Shown: positions 11,044-22,330, numbered from the stretch's first letter. The stretch: DNA of 64,000 nt from Maratus speciosus (GCA_963932465.1 OZ010792.1:280409836-280473835); one strand, 5' to 3'. Translations and numbers: made by a program. The notes: a model not told the origin generated them from the sequence alone.

Positions 11044-11640
11044 AAACTTATTTTTCTTGACTACAAGTATTTGGACAGGAAGCGTTTGAACTACTTTTAA
11101 ATTAATATATGTTTGAAAACTTTTTAAAGGCAGTTTTTTAAAGATTAGTTGATTTTTGATTCATACTGTTTTCTTCAAGTGAGCGATTTTAGAAATTAAA
11201 ATGGGCATTCTTTAGACAATTTTTAAATAGCTGTCTAGATATCTTAAGTTAAGATTGAGAGAATTTCTTCATTTCACCATTTTTTTTTTCCTTACCAGGA
11301 AACTACACCTTAGTGTAAAAATGAAAAATATCTAAGTAAGCAGCAATCGAAAGAGTATTTTGAAAAACATTTGCTCACGCATAAATTGTATTTGCTCTCA
11401 TCTCCGTGTTATCAAGATACACAGGGTTAGCACAAATGAATGACCGGATTTTGAAAATTTATATTTTCAAAACTATTACATATATTGTAATAAGTGATAT
11501 ATGAAAATAAAGAGGATCATTCCAAGTTATTTTTCAGTTACAAATGTTTGGTGAGCGAACCTTACGTAAGACAACTAACACCAAATCTTTAATCAAGTTC
11601 TTTCCACACATTTGGCAGTTTTGCACAGTCAACGATACTT
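11044..11640. other. AT-rich stretch
   Basis: No gene recognised. CACAGGGTTAGCACAAATGA near 11421 could be a single transposon end, but no partner was found. Confidence 0.4.
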
Positions 11641-11641
11641 A

Positions 11642-11746
11642 ATGCAGCACTGAGGGATTAAAACACTAAATAATGCATCACAAATAATGTTAAATGGTGC
11701 ATAAGTGTTGCATTCTTTAGTGTTTTAATGCATCAATGCTGCATGA
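11642..11746. repeat. Imperfect inverted repeat (about 40-bp arms)
   Basis: The left arm, starting ATGCAGCACTGA and containing ATTAAAACACTAAA, pairs with a right arm containing TTTAGTGTTTTAATGCAT and ending CAATGCTGCAT. The intervening loop is about 30 bases. It could be a tiny MITE or a hairpin-forming sequence. No target duplication is clear. Confidence 0.65.
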
Positions 11747-11747
11747 A

Positions 11748-12384
11748 AAACATCTTTTAAATATAACACGCACTTCACACAGAGCCTAAAACGAGAATAA
11801 GATGTCTTTTACTGGACTCTATATTCAAAATCTGGTTTCGAAGCTGAATAAAGTCATGTGGCACCGATAGTTTACCCAAATAACTTCCAATTGATAAGAA
11901 AGGGAGCTATTATTGCTTTACACCATGAACTGTTTCGCTCACTAGCTGGTGGGAAGCCATTTCCTCTTAATGTTAGATGTTTTATTTTGCAAATATTAAA
12001 ACTTTATATCTCATGACATCGACATCGCGGTGCTTAAGGAGTGCCAACGCGGCGTGCAACGCCGCCGCGCGTAACCTCCAACTAAATTTGAAAAAGAACT
12101 AAGGATGAATTTCGAAACAATGCACGGCCTAAAAGTATAATTTGGAAGCTCTGGTGGAATCCCGAGGGCCATTCCAGAGTTGGAAGCACGAGGTTAAATA
12201 TAACCTCCAGAAAAAGGGGCGCATAAGGCATCCAAGAATTTTTTTTTTGGTTGCCCTATACTTCGATGTCACTTCACCGACTGGCGCAGGCAAAAAACGG
12301 AGAATGTAAAGGTAGTAGGGTACCAACGAGCACAGGAAAGCTATAGCATAAGGTAGCCAAGCCTGTCTATCTCTAAAACTTATA
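11748..12384. other. Unassigned stretch with a GC-richer patch
   Basis: Around 12020-12070 and 12120-12390 the base composition is noticeably less AT-rich than the surroundings, which suggests an inserted repeat. No coding homology was recognised. Confidence 0.35.
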
Positions 12385-12478
12385 AAAAAGGGGGGCCACA
12401 TAGCTCACTAATTTAGATGTCAAGCCTAGTGCGCATTACAGGTCGTGGGTCTCCCGGCTTTCGCACAAACCTTAGAGC
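12385..12478 (+). repeat. tRNA-derived SINE head (degenerate)
   Basis: CATAGCTCACTAATTTAGAT resembles an A box, and GGTCGTGGGTCTCCCGGC about 40 bases later resembles a B box with a short internal deletion. The acceptor ends do not pair, so this is not a functional tRNA gene. Confidence 0.4.
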
Positions 12479-13315
12479 TAATTAAATATATATAGAAAAC
12501 TATATGTAAGAGAAACGACACATTCACCTTAATACTTTAAGTTAAAACATGAATACATTAAAATGATTCTCAGTTTTTATTACTAAAATAGGTGCTAAAA
12601 ATACAATTAACAGGTTTTAAAACATTAAAACCAATAATCAGATGGTAAAAACTTCCCGAGCGCTTTCGACCAAGCCCTGGTCATCATCAATGGGGTGAAA
12701 AATGAGAAGAAGAAGAAGAACTTCTCACTCAGAAGAACTGCTATGACGGAAATAAGCGAATTAATACGAACTCTAAATGATTTTCTACTCAAAGTAAATG
12801 CAACACCGCCACCGCCGCCGGAAAGAAATGAAAATCATTCACCCATCAAAGGTATTCTTCAAAGTTAAAATAACTGCTTGGGTTCAAAATACTATCATCT
12901 GCTGTCGAATATCACCGCACCCGATTTACTCGCTTCAAAAACGTATGATGAAATCCTGCAGTTATTGAAAGACCATCTTTGTAAAATAATAAATATCTTG
13001 ACTGAGCAGCATAAGTTCTTTTGTAGAAAACAACATCCAGGTGAGTCAATAAATCCTTATGTTACTGCTTTAAAAGAACTCTCTAAAAACGCGGAATTTA
13101 AATCTAATTGTGAAAATATTGACTGTCCTAAAAGTATTATTAATCTGCTACTAAGAGCTCAATTTATTCGTGGTTTAAATGATGCGGACATTCGCGAAAA
13201 AATTTTACAGCAATCAAATATTTCATTTGAACAAACTCTAGAAATTGCTTTAGCAATCGAAGCTTCAAAGATCGAAAATAAAGAAATATATAAGAGTTCC
13301 TCTACAACTAATGTA

Positions 13316-14252
13316 CAGGGTTAGCGAAATTAAACTTCCGCTATTCAAAGGCCCCTGTAGGCCGTTCTACTACTCCGAAGAGAAAAATATTTTGACAACA
13401 GACACTTCGGAGGATGCGCTCGAGATTTCCGAAATAAAAAAAAATAGTTTAAAAACTCGCCACCAGAGGGCGCAGCAGGGCAGCACATTGCAGCAACACA
13501 TGCAAATTCCACGCACGATAAAAGGAAGAAGTTCGTGCCCCAATCATATGAGCATTTCAAAATGCCGACGTTGCCAATGCTAGTCAAACTGTATTACCGC
13601 AACGGTGAGAATGCAGATGAAGTTGTGAGAGAGTTCGCTGTCTCAAGAAACAACGACGTGGACCGATATCGGAGCGTGCTCTTAATGACATGATGATGAA
13701 ATTCGAGCAAACAGGACAGTTAGGCGATTTGCCGGGAAGTGGAAGTAAAAGTGTGCAACTGCCGTCGTAGAGGATGTTGCTACAGCGGTCGTGGAAGCAA
13801 GCACTCATTCGCCTCATGGAAATGTCAATGTACCGACGATTTCACGTACCCTTGATATACCCTACTACAGTGTAATACAATTCTTAGAATTCTGATCTTC
13901 TGCCCGTATAACATTCAAGCGGTTCAGAAATTGGAACGACAAGATCTGGACGCTCGCAAAACATTCACACTACAAATTTCTCGCGAGAATGGCGGTTGAT
14001 GATTTCTGGCCATGGAAATTCTGTGCCCACTTATTGTCCTTATTGTGTTCCTTTTGTGCAAATCAGTTTGTCCTATCTTCACACGCTAACTCGTAGCGCC
14101 ATCTAGTGGCGATTTTTTAAACTATTTTTTTTATTTCGGAAATCTCGAGCGCATCCCCCGAAGTGTCTATTGTCCAAATATTTTTCTCATCGGACTAGTA
14201 GAACGGCCTCTAGGGCCCTTTGAGTAGCGGAAGTTTAATTTCGCTAACCCTG
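13316..14252. mobile_element. Mariner-like deletion derivative nested in gag (937 bp, long TIRs)
   Basis: The ends are CAGGGTTAGCGAAATTAAAC on the left and its inverse on the right, and TA flanks both sides (13314-13315 and 14253-14254). The inverted repeats extend for about 160 bp (13316-13474 against 14094-14252) with few mismatches. Removing the element and one TA would restore the continuity of gag, so it inserted into the retrotransposon. The interior keeps only the N-terminal part of a transposase, so it is non-autonomous. Confidence 0.9.
13562..14028 (+). pseudogene. Mariner-like transposase, N-terminal remnant
   Basis: The remnant starts MPTLPMLVKLYYRNGENADE and continues in shifting frames through LNDMMMKFEQTGQLGDLPGS and a helix-turn-helix-like block HSPHGNVNVPTISRTLDIP. 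It ends near LARMAVDDFWPW just before the region that would hold the first catalytic Asp. The whole DDE/D domain is deleted, and the 3' TIR follows within about 70 bases. The family resembles transposases with an N-terminal HTH (DUF4817-like) that are common in spider genomes. That family placement is from recall, not a search. Confidence 0.7.
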
Positions 14253-14459
14253 TATATAAAGTTACAAATGTTTATTCTAAAGAAAATAACAAAAGGTTTA
14301 GAGAGAAATCAAGATATAAAGATCATCGAAGAAATGATCGTTCAGCTAGTCGAAATAAAGGTAACTTAAACTTGAAAGAGTTAGGCTTAGGCAACATTTG
14401 CTTGCGCTGCGGAAAAACTCATTTAACTTTCAAGTGTCGAAATAAAAAATAAGTTAAAG

Positions 14460-15785
14460 TGTACATTTTGTTCGAAAAACAGCCATATTGAGAAGGTTTG
14501 TATTTCAAAATTTATTAAGCGAAAATCTGACAGGGAAAATTCAGTTCAATATTTAGATAACATCGAGCACGGTTCATTTCAAATAAGTCAAATACTGGAC
14601 ATTCGTTTAAATACGCTAGAAAATGATGATAGAATTTTTGTAAATATTCAATTAAACGAGAAATCTGCTCGTTTTGAATGTGATTCAGGAAGCCGTGTTA
14701 GTATTATGAATATTAATGATTTTAAACAACTTAAAATAAATGCCCCTATCCTGAAAATAAGTATACTTTTTAGAAGTTATACGGGTCATATTTTCAAACC
14801 AGTTGGTATTGTCAAAATAAACGCAAATTATAAAGGTTATTCATGTATAGAAGAATTATATCTAGTTAACTTAAGAAAAGATGCTATCTTAGGAAGAAAC
14901 TGGATTCGAAGCCTGAAAATTAATTTAAACGATTCTGATAGAGTCAATGTAAATCAAATTCCAGTCAATAACATTAAACATTCAATCGATAATATTCTAA
15001 AGCATTATTCGGATGTCTTTGAACAGAGAGTTGGCAAGGTTCCAGATTATATATGCTCTTTAAAATTGCGCGATGATGCTAAGCCAGTATATTTAAAACC
15101 ACGACCTGTACCATATGCGCTAAAAGAAAAGGTAGATCTTGAATTAGATAAACTTTTAGCTGATGGAATAATTGAAAAAGTTGATCATTCTGAATGGGGG
15201 ACACCACTTGTAGTTATTCCTAAGTCTGATGGTTCAGTACGTTTGTGCGCTGATTACAAGGTTACTGTAAGCAAACAGTTGCATGATTCAAGACACCCTA
15301 TACCAAAAATAGAGGATATTTTCAATAAACTTCATGGTGGATCTTATTTTTGCACATTAGATATTTATAAAGCGTACCTACATTTAGAAGTGGATGAAGA
15401 GAGCGCGAAAGTTCAAGCAATATCTACACATCGTGGAACATATTTAGCCAAGCGCTTATTTTTCGGAATTAAAACAGCACCTAATGAATTCCATGCATTC
15501 ATAGATCAATATGTACAAGATTTAGATGGGTTAAGCGCATATTTCGATGATTTAATTGTTCAAGGTAACACATTTGAGGAATGTATAGATCGTTTAACTG
15601 TTTTAGAAAAGGTTAGAAAATATAATCTTCATCTCAATGTTAATAAATGCAAATTCTTCGAGAAAAAGGTGCAACATTTGGGTCATATTATCAGTTCTGA
15701 AGGACTTAGTAAATCTCCTAAAAAAGTAAAGGCCATTCAAAATGCTGCTAGACAGAAAAGTGTAGATGAATTAAAGAAATTTTAG
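14460..15785 (+). pseudogene. gypsy protease and reverse transcriptase (pol part 1)
   Basis: The frame is open from the second gag Cys/His block at 14460 through the protease signature CDSGSRVSIM (about 14679-14708) into the RT. RT blocks are visible: LRLCADYK-type (about 15240), HPIPKIEDIF (about 15295), FCTLDIYKAYLHLEV (about 15350) and the YFDDL catalytic box (about 15540). The frame ends at TAG 15783-15785 just after the RT thumb. The expected following block continues one frame away, so a single base is missing in the T-run at about 15779-15782. The ATG at 14706 is internal and probably not the real start. Confidence 0.85.
14988..15130 (+). repeat. 143-bp direct repeat, copy A (inside pol)
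   Basis: Its partner is 17545-17687, with offset 2557 and two mismatches seen in 143 bases. Copy A is in its normal pol position, between protease and RT. Confidence 0.95.
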
Positions 15786-17071
15786 GTCTTGTTATGTATT
15801 ATTCAAAATTCATTAGCAATGCCTCAACCATTCTTAGCCCATTAAATGAACTTTTACGAAAAGATGCTCCATTTAGATGGACTGCTAGGTGTGAAGCTGC
15901 TTGGATAAAGGCTAAATGTGAAATTGCAAGTGATAAAGTTTTAATTCCATACACGTCCAAATTACCTGTTATTTTAGCAACTGATGCCAGTCCATTTGGG
16001 TTATCTAGTATACCCTCTCACAGAATGCCTGATGGAAGTGAAAGGCCAATAGCATTTGCATCAAGATCCCTCACAGCTGCAGAAAGGAATTACAGCCAGT
16101 TAGACAGAGAAGCTACAGCTGTTTATTGGGCTTGTAGAAAATTCTATGACTACATATTTGGTAGAAAATTTACATTGGTTGTAGATAACAAACCAATGAT
16201 GACCCTCTTACACCCAGAAAAGAAGCTCCCCATATTATCTGCTACAAGAATGCTTCGTTATGCACATTTTTTATCAAATTTTGATTATGAAATCGAATAT
16301 CGCAAGTCAACTGAACATGTCAATGTAGATTATTTATCTCGAAATCCCCTACCTATTAGTGATCAAGAAATGCGAACTATTGGTGATGAGTATCTTTTTC
16401 AGGAAAATGTAATACTCCATATCTCTGCCGAGACTGTGACCGCTTCTACTATAAAACGAGAAACAGCTCTTGATGAAAGACTTTCAAGTATTAAAGAAAA
16501 GGTTCTGAATGGAAATGTTCGTGATCCAGAGTTAAATTTACAAGAAGGTATTTTATTTAGAGGCCAGCGAGGGATCATTCCCAAGAAACTTCAACCCGCC
16601 GTTCTCCAGGAACTTCATTCTACGCACGTAGGAATAGTAAAAATGAAAGTGCTTGCTAGAAATTGTGTCTATTGGAGGAATATTGATTCAGATATCGAAA
16701 ATTTGGTCAAGAGTTGCAAAGAATGCTGTGACGTTAAGAAAAATCCACAAAAGGCTCCTATACATAACTGGGATGCGCCTACAAAAAATTGGCAGCGAGT
16801 TCATATGGATTATGCCGGACCACTAATGGGACACTTTCTTATATTGGTGATCGATGCTAAATCAAAGTGGCCTGAGATTTATTCAATGAAGAAACTTCCA
16901 GATACTACATCAACTATTCATTATCTTAGAGAAATATTTAGTCGACATGGATTGCCTGAAATTTTGGTAAGTGATAATGCATCTATTTTTAAATCAAAAG
17001 AATTTATAGATGTTTGCCCCAGGAATGGTATTCGAAAAAGATTTTATAGCTCCTGGTCATCCAGCAACTAA
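15786..17071 (+). pseudogene. gypsy RNase H and integrase N-terminal/core (pol part 2)
   Basis: After the frameshift the reading continues YYSKFISNASTILSPLNELL. RNase H follows, with LATDASPFGLSS (first Asp), the LDREATAVYWA Glu block and VVDNKPMM, ending near HVNVDYLSRNPLP at about 16350. The integrase part shows the zinc-binding region (HSTHVGIVKM...CKECC, about 16615-16730), the first catalytic Asp in HMDYAGPL (about 16803) and the second in LVSDNASIF (about 16968). The frame is lost near 17015. Catalytic residues are mostly preserved, so the element decayed by indels rather than by long exposure to substitution. Confidence 0.85.
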
Positions 17072-17691
17072 CGGTCAAGCAGAGATATTGCCAGACTTTA
17101 AAAACAAATTTGAAAAGCATGCGATTCCAGTCGGGTACTCTTCAAGAAAAGTTAATCGAATTATTATTTCGCTACAGAGCTACTCCACTTCCCTGCGGAA
17201 AAACACCTTCTGAATTAATGTTGGGGAGAAATCTTAGAACGAAACTAGATCTTCTTAAACCTGAAACGAAAGGATATTTTAAAAATAAAGCTCCTCAACC
17301 ATACTTCGACAAGTCTTTCCGAGTAAGTTCTCGAGTACAATGTAGAAACTACACCAACTCAATTTTATGGAAATACGGAACTGTAGTTGAACGCCTGGGT
17401 CAAGTTCACTACCTTATTGAATTGGACGATGGTTATGTCATAAAACGGCATTATAATCAACTTCGTGCATGCGAAGTTCCAATCCAGAATCCACTTATCC
17501 TGACACCATCTCCTGTTCCTCGGAAACGACCTTTCGTAACAAATGATAATATTCTAAAGCATTATTCGGATGTCTTTGAACCGAGAGTTGGCAAGGTTCC
17601 AGATTATACATGCTCTTTAAAATTGCGCGATGATGCTAAGCCAGTATATTTAAAACCACGACCTGTACCATATGCGCTAAAAGAAAAATAA
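17010..17691 (+). pseudogene. gypsy integrase C-terminal half plus appended RT-leader copy (pol part 3)
   Basis: A frame from about 17028 reads FIAPGHPATNGQAE, the third integrase block. Another, from about 17110, reads LIELLFRYRATPLPCGKTPS and continues through an SH3-like C-terminal region (VVERLGQVHYLIELDDGYV) to RKRPFVTN at about 17544. From 17545 the same open frame continues into a copy of the sequence that precedes the RT in this element (DNILKHYSDVFEPRVGKVPD). It then runs into a stop at TAA 17689-17691, at the LINE junction. Confidence 0.8.
17545..17687 (+). repeat. 143-bp direct repeat, copy B (appended after integrase)
   Basis: This is a displaced copy of 14988-15130 in the same orientation, and it continues the preceding reading frame. 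It ends exactly where the minus-strand LINE fragment starts. That placement suggests a template switch, gene conversion or rearrangement at the junction. Confidence 0.95.
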
Positions 17692-19725
17692 GACACACAA
17701 CCTGCAGGAGTTTATTTTGGAAAAGTTGAATTCTACTAAGTTGGGATTTAGATGCACTACCATACACTGCTGACCCATAAGTAATGATTGGTCTAATCAT
17801 TGATTTGTACAGTAACAATTTATATTTGATTGACAGGGGGCTATTCCAAGCCAAAAGGGGTTTGAGGGAGCCCACGGCGCGGTCAGCACGTCCCAGAGTT
17901 TCTGTTATGTGCTTGCACCATGTCAATTTGGAATCTAGGTGAATGCCTAAGTATTTATAATCCATCTTCCAGGGAATATTTTCATTATTCATTCAATTTA
18001 AAATTAAGATTAGCATCTGGGGTAAAACGTTGATTGGTGAAGAAGATAGCGGCACTTTTGGCACTGTTCACTTTAATTTTCCATTTCCTTAACCAGACCG
18101 AAAGTATATCAAAATAATTTAGAAGTCTAGAGAACACTGTTTGTGCATGTTTATGTTGTTTAAGCATGGCGGTATCGTCGGCAAAAATTGCTAAGTTCAT
18201 ATCAGGCTCTTTAGGAATATCGTTGACATAAATGTTGAAGAGGGTGGGACCACTGAGTAGCCTTGCGGCACAGAGCTAGAAATTGGTTGAGGGTTAGAGT
18301 AAGAACTTCCCACTCTAACGATGAAGGATCTAAGTTGAAAGTAGTCATTATAGATTTTAATTAGTTGGCCCGGTACTCCAAGCGCAATAAGTTTAAAGAT
18401 AAGAGCGATGTGCCAGACCTTGTCAAAGGCCTTCTGCACATCGAGAAAGATTGCTCCTGTCACTCCACCTGATCTAATGCCATCGTGAAGAAGTTCAGAA
18501 ACTCTCCACAACTGGCGAGTTGTTGAATAACGCGCCCAGAAACCGAATTGCTCCGGTATAAGCACGTCATTAGAATTTAAGAACGCCTTAAGGCGGTTGA
18601 CAAGAACATACTCATAAACTTTAGATAGACAAGATAATAAAGATATAGGTCGAAAGCTAGAAGGGTCATGTTTATCTGCCACCCAACTTTTGCGTAGGGG
18701 GACAACAATGGCCCTCTTCCAGCAATCAGGAAAAATTTTAAGATTCATCATGCAGTTAATAAGAATTACAATATAAAGAATGAAATTATGAGGTAAGTTA
18801 ATTAACATATTAGTAGAAATGCGGTCCTCACCCGGAGACTTATTCTTTTTTAAGCCTGAGATATACTCCCGAACCTCAGAAGGTGTGGCCGGGGGTGGTG
18901 TGTTTGGTGTGTCTGTGTTTAAAAAATTTTGAACTGTGGTCTCCAACACAGCGGCAACCCGTGGGTTGTCCATTCCAGAATTAGGTGTAAACTGACTTCT
19001 AAGACTTTCAGCGATAGCTTCAGCCTTTTGAGTGTTAGTATATGCCATGCCATTAGGGTTATTAGGGCTAGTAATAGCCGGAATGTGTGTTCGTGTCCTA
19101 CGAATGCGGGAAGCAGCCTTCCAAATTGTGTTGTCTTCCGTTGAAAGTGATTCAACAAAAGTATTCCAACGTTCATTTCTAAACTTGGAGATAGCAGCCT
19201 TGTCTCTCATGTGCAGTTGATTTAAATGGGTCCTGAAATATTGAGTACGATAGACCTGCCACATCCTGCGAGCACGATTTCGTTCAGTAATCAATTGTCT
19301 GATCTCCAACGGTAGACGGAGAGTGTCAACAGTAGTGGTTCTTGGTTGAGAACACTGTTCATACACATCTCTGAGAACGTCACCGAGTTGACTGATGGCT
19401 TCCTCCGCCTCTTCTTTCGTCTCTGGGACGATGGACGGAGTTTCCCGCTGCTCGAGCAGGAAGGTGAAATTCTCCCACCTTGTGCGAAGAAGCCGACCTA
19501 AATCTAGGTTGTACGAGTCAACTCGATACCGAAGGATTACTGGCAAATGATCTGAATTTAAATCGTTCAGTGTTTGAATGCTGTAAGGATAAGGGAAATT
19601 GCGGGTGATTGCAAGATCAAGATAATTATTAGATAGTGGAAAAGTGGGCGTGGGGGGCGCTATAATTTGCGCAAAATTTTGATCCACCCACCTCCTGGAG
19701 ACGAGGGCAAATAATTTATGCGCCT
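17688..19725 (-). pseudogene. Jockey-like LINE, truncated at both ends (endonuclease C-terminus + RT)
   Basis: The minus strand begins near 19725 with the tail of an AP-type endonuclease. It contains FAQIIAPPTPTF, YLDLAITRN and the SDHLPVIL motif (about 19545). The longest frame, 496 codons (19687-18197), continues with RT blocks: KSPGEDRIST (about 18830), FRPISLLSCLSKVYEYVL (about 18620), EQFGF, FLDVQKAFDKVWH (about 18420) and SVPQG (about 18260). A frameshift follows, then 18200-17985 carries the catalytic FADDTAML. Another frameshift leads to 17992-17690 with YLGIHLDSKLTWCKH and the thumb region, cut off at FQNKLLQVV by the gypsy fragment. The 5' truncation is normal for LINEs. The missing 3' end and poly-A are not. 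Confidence 0.9.
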
Positions 19726-20439
19726 AAAAACACGTTTCAATATGCCCTTTCAATTACTTCTTATTTAGAATTTTCTCATTATTACTCTATTGGCGCAGTT
19801 TCCTGGTTAGTAACAGAGAGAGCACTGGCAGAGTTGGGAAATTTAGGTGAAAGAACTGTTTTCTACGACTGTTCATATAATATTTATTTCGAAAAATCCC
19901 TAAGTGATATGTTATGTTAGAATGTCCTCCATTTTTTAAAAATCACAACAGCAAGTAGTTTAATGACTGTTCATATAACGTATGAACCGTTTCTCGGATA
20001 ATTTATTTTAATGTAGGATTTTCCATACTTTGTTTTGCTCCTAGAAATATCTCTTTATCTTTAAATTCTGAACCACAGTTAGGAATTACTGAACTTTTTG
20101 TTTCTAATTCGCTAATTTATTACAAGAAAAGGGCTTTCATAAAGTAATTAATAATCACAGTTTTATAGTTCAAATATCACGAAAATTGCATTTTCTCCAC
20201 TCTCCTATTTGGTAGTATTATTTATGTTATTAAAAAAGGAAAAACAGGCCGCTATTCTTAATGGAAAATATTTATATTCAAGCCGCCTTTTTCGTTGGTT
20301 GAATTGGTTTGACTGAGAAAATTTGATTGAATTTCAAAATTCTTATTTATATTACCATCCATGTATGGTAATTGTTTTACATGCATTTAAATAGCATTCA
20401 GTTATTTTAATTCAACCAAACTGATTTATAAAGGAAGCA
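19726..20439. other. AT-rich stretch
   Basis: No gene or paired repeat recognised. The segment 19800-20130 resembles in word content the sequence at 23380-23640, which suggests a diverged dispersed repeat. Confidence 0.35.
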
Positions 20440-20500
20440 TACAGCGTTGGTAGCTAAAGCTAAAAGGTCCTGGGTTCGAATCGACTAGACACATTTTCAC
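20440..20500 (+). repeat. tRNA-derived SINE fragment
   Basis: GTTGGTAGCTAAAGCTAAAA followed by GGTCCTGGGTTCGAATC contains a B-box-like GGTTCGAATC. It resembles the tRNA-like block at 45172-45250. The A box and acceptor stem are missing, so this is not a tRNA gene. Confidence 0.5.
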
Positions 20501-20699
20501 TAAATTCGGATAATAATTTCAACTTGTATGATTTCGTTTTGGATCAGTTTGATTGAGTTAAAATAATTCATCATTATATATTGATCGTTTAATATGGAAT
20601 TTCATTGCCTGGGGTTTAATTTGTTGAACTGCGTCGTTTATCGTAGATTAGATGAATATGCCTAATGCTTAAAGGTTTTCTGAATGTCTTTCAGACTCG

Positions 20700-21040
20700 T
20701 CCAAGTATGAAACTATTAATAAAGAGGAATTGACGCATCCTTAAAACAGTGAAGCTTCAGCTGTAACCGCTTTCGCTGGGGTTGATATCCATCAGTGCAA
20801 AATTCCACCAGTATATTTAAATAGAAATTTTCTTTCTATTTAAACGCCTTACAATGCAAAATTTCAGTCGTAAAAAATGACTAAAACAGATATTCATTTT
20901 TACTGGTGGCAGATTACTTCGGCGGTATTCTGGCCCTGCATTTCTGCCCTATTATGACAACCTAGACAACCTCCTATCTGTTTCAATGAAAAATATTATA
21001 ATACCTAGGAAAACTGCCACCAGTAAAAACTAACAGAAAA
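20700..21040 (+). repeat. Dispersed repeat, copy 1 (partner 48165-48500)
   Basis: Shared blocks in the same order as the second copy include ATTAATAAAGAGGAA, AGTGAAGCTTCA, AAATTCCACC, AAACGCCTTA and GGCCCTGCATTT. The family is diverged but clearly related over about 330 bases. Confidence 0.75.
20901..21025. mobile_element. Small inverted-repeat unit TACTGGTGGCAG...CTGCCACCAGTA
   Basis: A perfect 12-bp inverted repeat, extended by flanking T/A runs, bounds 125 bases. The related copy at 48380-48485 has the same ends with changes (TACTGGTAGGAG...CTGACACCAGTA). It may be a MITE. No target duplication is obvious. Confidence 0.5.
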
Positions 21041-21555
21041 TAAAACCATATTTATGAAAGAAATTTTTCATGAAAAAGACCACTAAAATAAGGCAAAATT
21101 TTGGCAGAAAAATGCCAAAAGGTATTAGACGATACATTATATATTGTTAAATAGCATAATTTTAAAAATCTACCGGAATATATGTTCTTTTAAATAAGGA
21201 AGTGTGTTTTAATTTTTTATGAAAAGTAAAGAGAATGTAAATTATGAATTTTGATTTTAATATGTACAAAAAGCAAGATAAAAGTTTTTTTAAATGAAAA
21301 ATAAGTGTCATGAGTTTTTATATATTGATGTTAAACATATATGAAAAATATGTCTATACTAATGGCTACTATAATAATAATGCCTGAAATATTGGTATAA
21401 GAAAATATAAATATAAAATCATTGAATTTTGGCACCCAACCTTTTAGATGACGGCAAGCGAAATTCCCAACCCAAAGAGCATAAAAGAGACACCTGTTGA
21501 GCAATATACACCCAAATCTAATAAGTATATATTTATGTAAAACTGTGACAGAATA

Positions 21556-22330
21556 TAAAGTTTGATTAAATTCCGTGCATTAGTTTTTGAGATATAGCTA
21601 TCGCGAAAATCGTGAAAAATGCAGCATAGCAGCGTCACCTGTTATATGATTTGCACAAAAATTTTATCAGCACAGAATTATATCAAGATCTAACAGATTA
21701 TAAAGTTTTATGAAGTTCCGTGTATTTGTTTTTGAGATATGACTATCGCTAAAATAGTGAAAAATGGAGCATAACTGCAGCACCCGGGGAAAGGGAGAAT
21801 TACACCAAAACCTAATCAGCAACAACTTATGTCAACGCCTAACTGAATCTGAAGCTTGATTAAAATTCCTGCATTAGTTTTTGAGATAGAGCTACTGCGG
21901 AAATCGTGAAAAATGCAGCCTAGCAGCGCCACCTGTTATATGATTTGCACAAAAATTTTTTCAGCACAGAATTATATCAAGATCTAACAGATTATAAAGT
22001 TTTATGAAATTCTGTGTATTTGTTCTTGGAATATGACTATCTCTAAAATAGTGAAAAATGGAGCATAACAGCAGCACCCGGGGAAAGGGAGAATTACACC
22101 AAAACCTAATCAGCAACAACTTATGTCAACACCTAACTGAATCTGAAGCTTGATTAAAATCCCTGCATTAGTTCTTGAGATAGAGCTATTGCGGAAATCG
22201 TGAAAAATGCAGCCTAGCAGCGCCACCTGTTGGTTGATTTACACCAAAAGGAAATCAGCACCAATTTATATCAAGATCTAACTGAATCCTAAAGTTTTAT
22301 TAAATTCGGTGCATTAGTTCTTGAGATAGA
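21556..22330. repeat. Higher-order tandem array (147-bp monomers, 294-bp dimers)
   Basis: The marker AGCGYCACCTGTT starts at 21631, 21925 and 22219, exactly 294 bases apart. Within each interval a related half-unit (AGCACCCGGGGAA) sits about 147 bases in, so two diverged monomer types alternate. About five monomers are visible, and the last is degenerate and ends near a GACACAGACGGACA motif. There is no coding content. Confidence 0.85.

Larger units (their letters stand above)
12743..14447 (+). pseudogene. gypsy gag, broken by a nested transposon
   Basis: An ATG at 12743 opens a frame (MTEISELIRTLNDFLLKV) that stops at TAA 12866-12868. The same frame then continues as LGSKYYHLLSNITAPDLL through to 13315, where the nested element begins. 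The capsid-like part appears shorter than in related gags, which implies an internal deletion near 12860. Past the nested element (14253 onward) the gag tail is basic and carries a zinc-knuckle-like CLRCGKTHLTFKC at about 14400-14440. A second Cys/His block, CTFCSKNSHIEKVC (14460-14501), lies in another frame, shifted by one base at the A-run 14443-14450. Gag would bind and package the element's RNA. This copy cannot make it intact. Confidence 0.75.
12743..17687 (+). mobile_element. Degenerate Ty3/gypsy retrotransposon (no LTRs seen), with nested insertion
   Basis: Gag, protease, reverse transcriptase, RNase H and integrase remnants lie in the canonical Ty3/gypsy order on one strand. They are interrupted by a 937-bp DNA transposon (13316-14252) and by several frameshifts. 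I could not find a pair of LTRs around it. The 3' end is abnormal: a copied piece of its own pol (17545-17687) is joined after the integrase C-terminus, and the Jockey-like LINE fragment begins directly after that. The element is dead. Confidence 0.85.

Noticed and set aside
12129..12401. 90-codon minus-strand ORF in a GC-richer patch
   Set aside because: No recognisable domain, and the patch overlaps a SINE-like head. Probably repeat-derived.
18919..19220. Overlapping ORFs on both strands within 18919-19220
   Set aside because: Out-of-frame shadows of the 496-codon Jockey-like RT frame.
21631..22219. Nucleosome-positioning function inferred from the 147-bp monomer
   Set aside because: Length coincidence alone is not evidence. 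Kept only as a remark on the tandem array.
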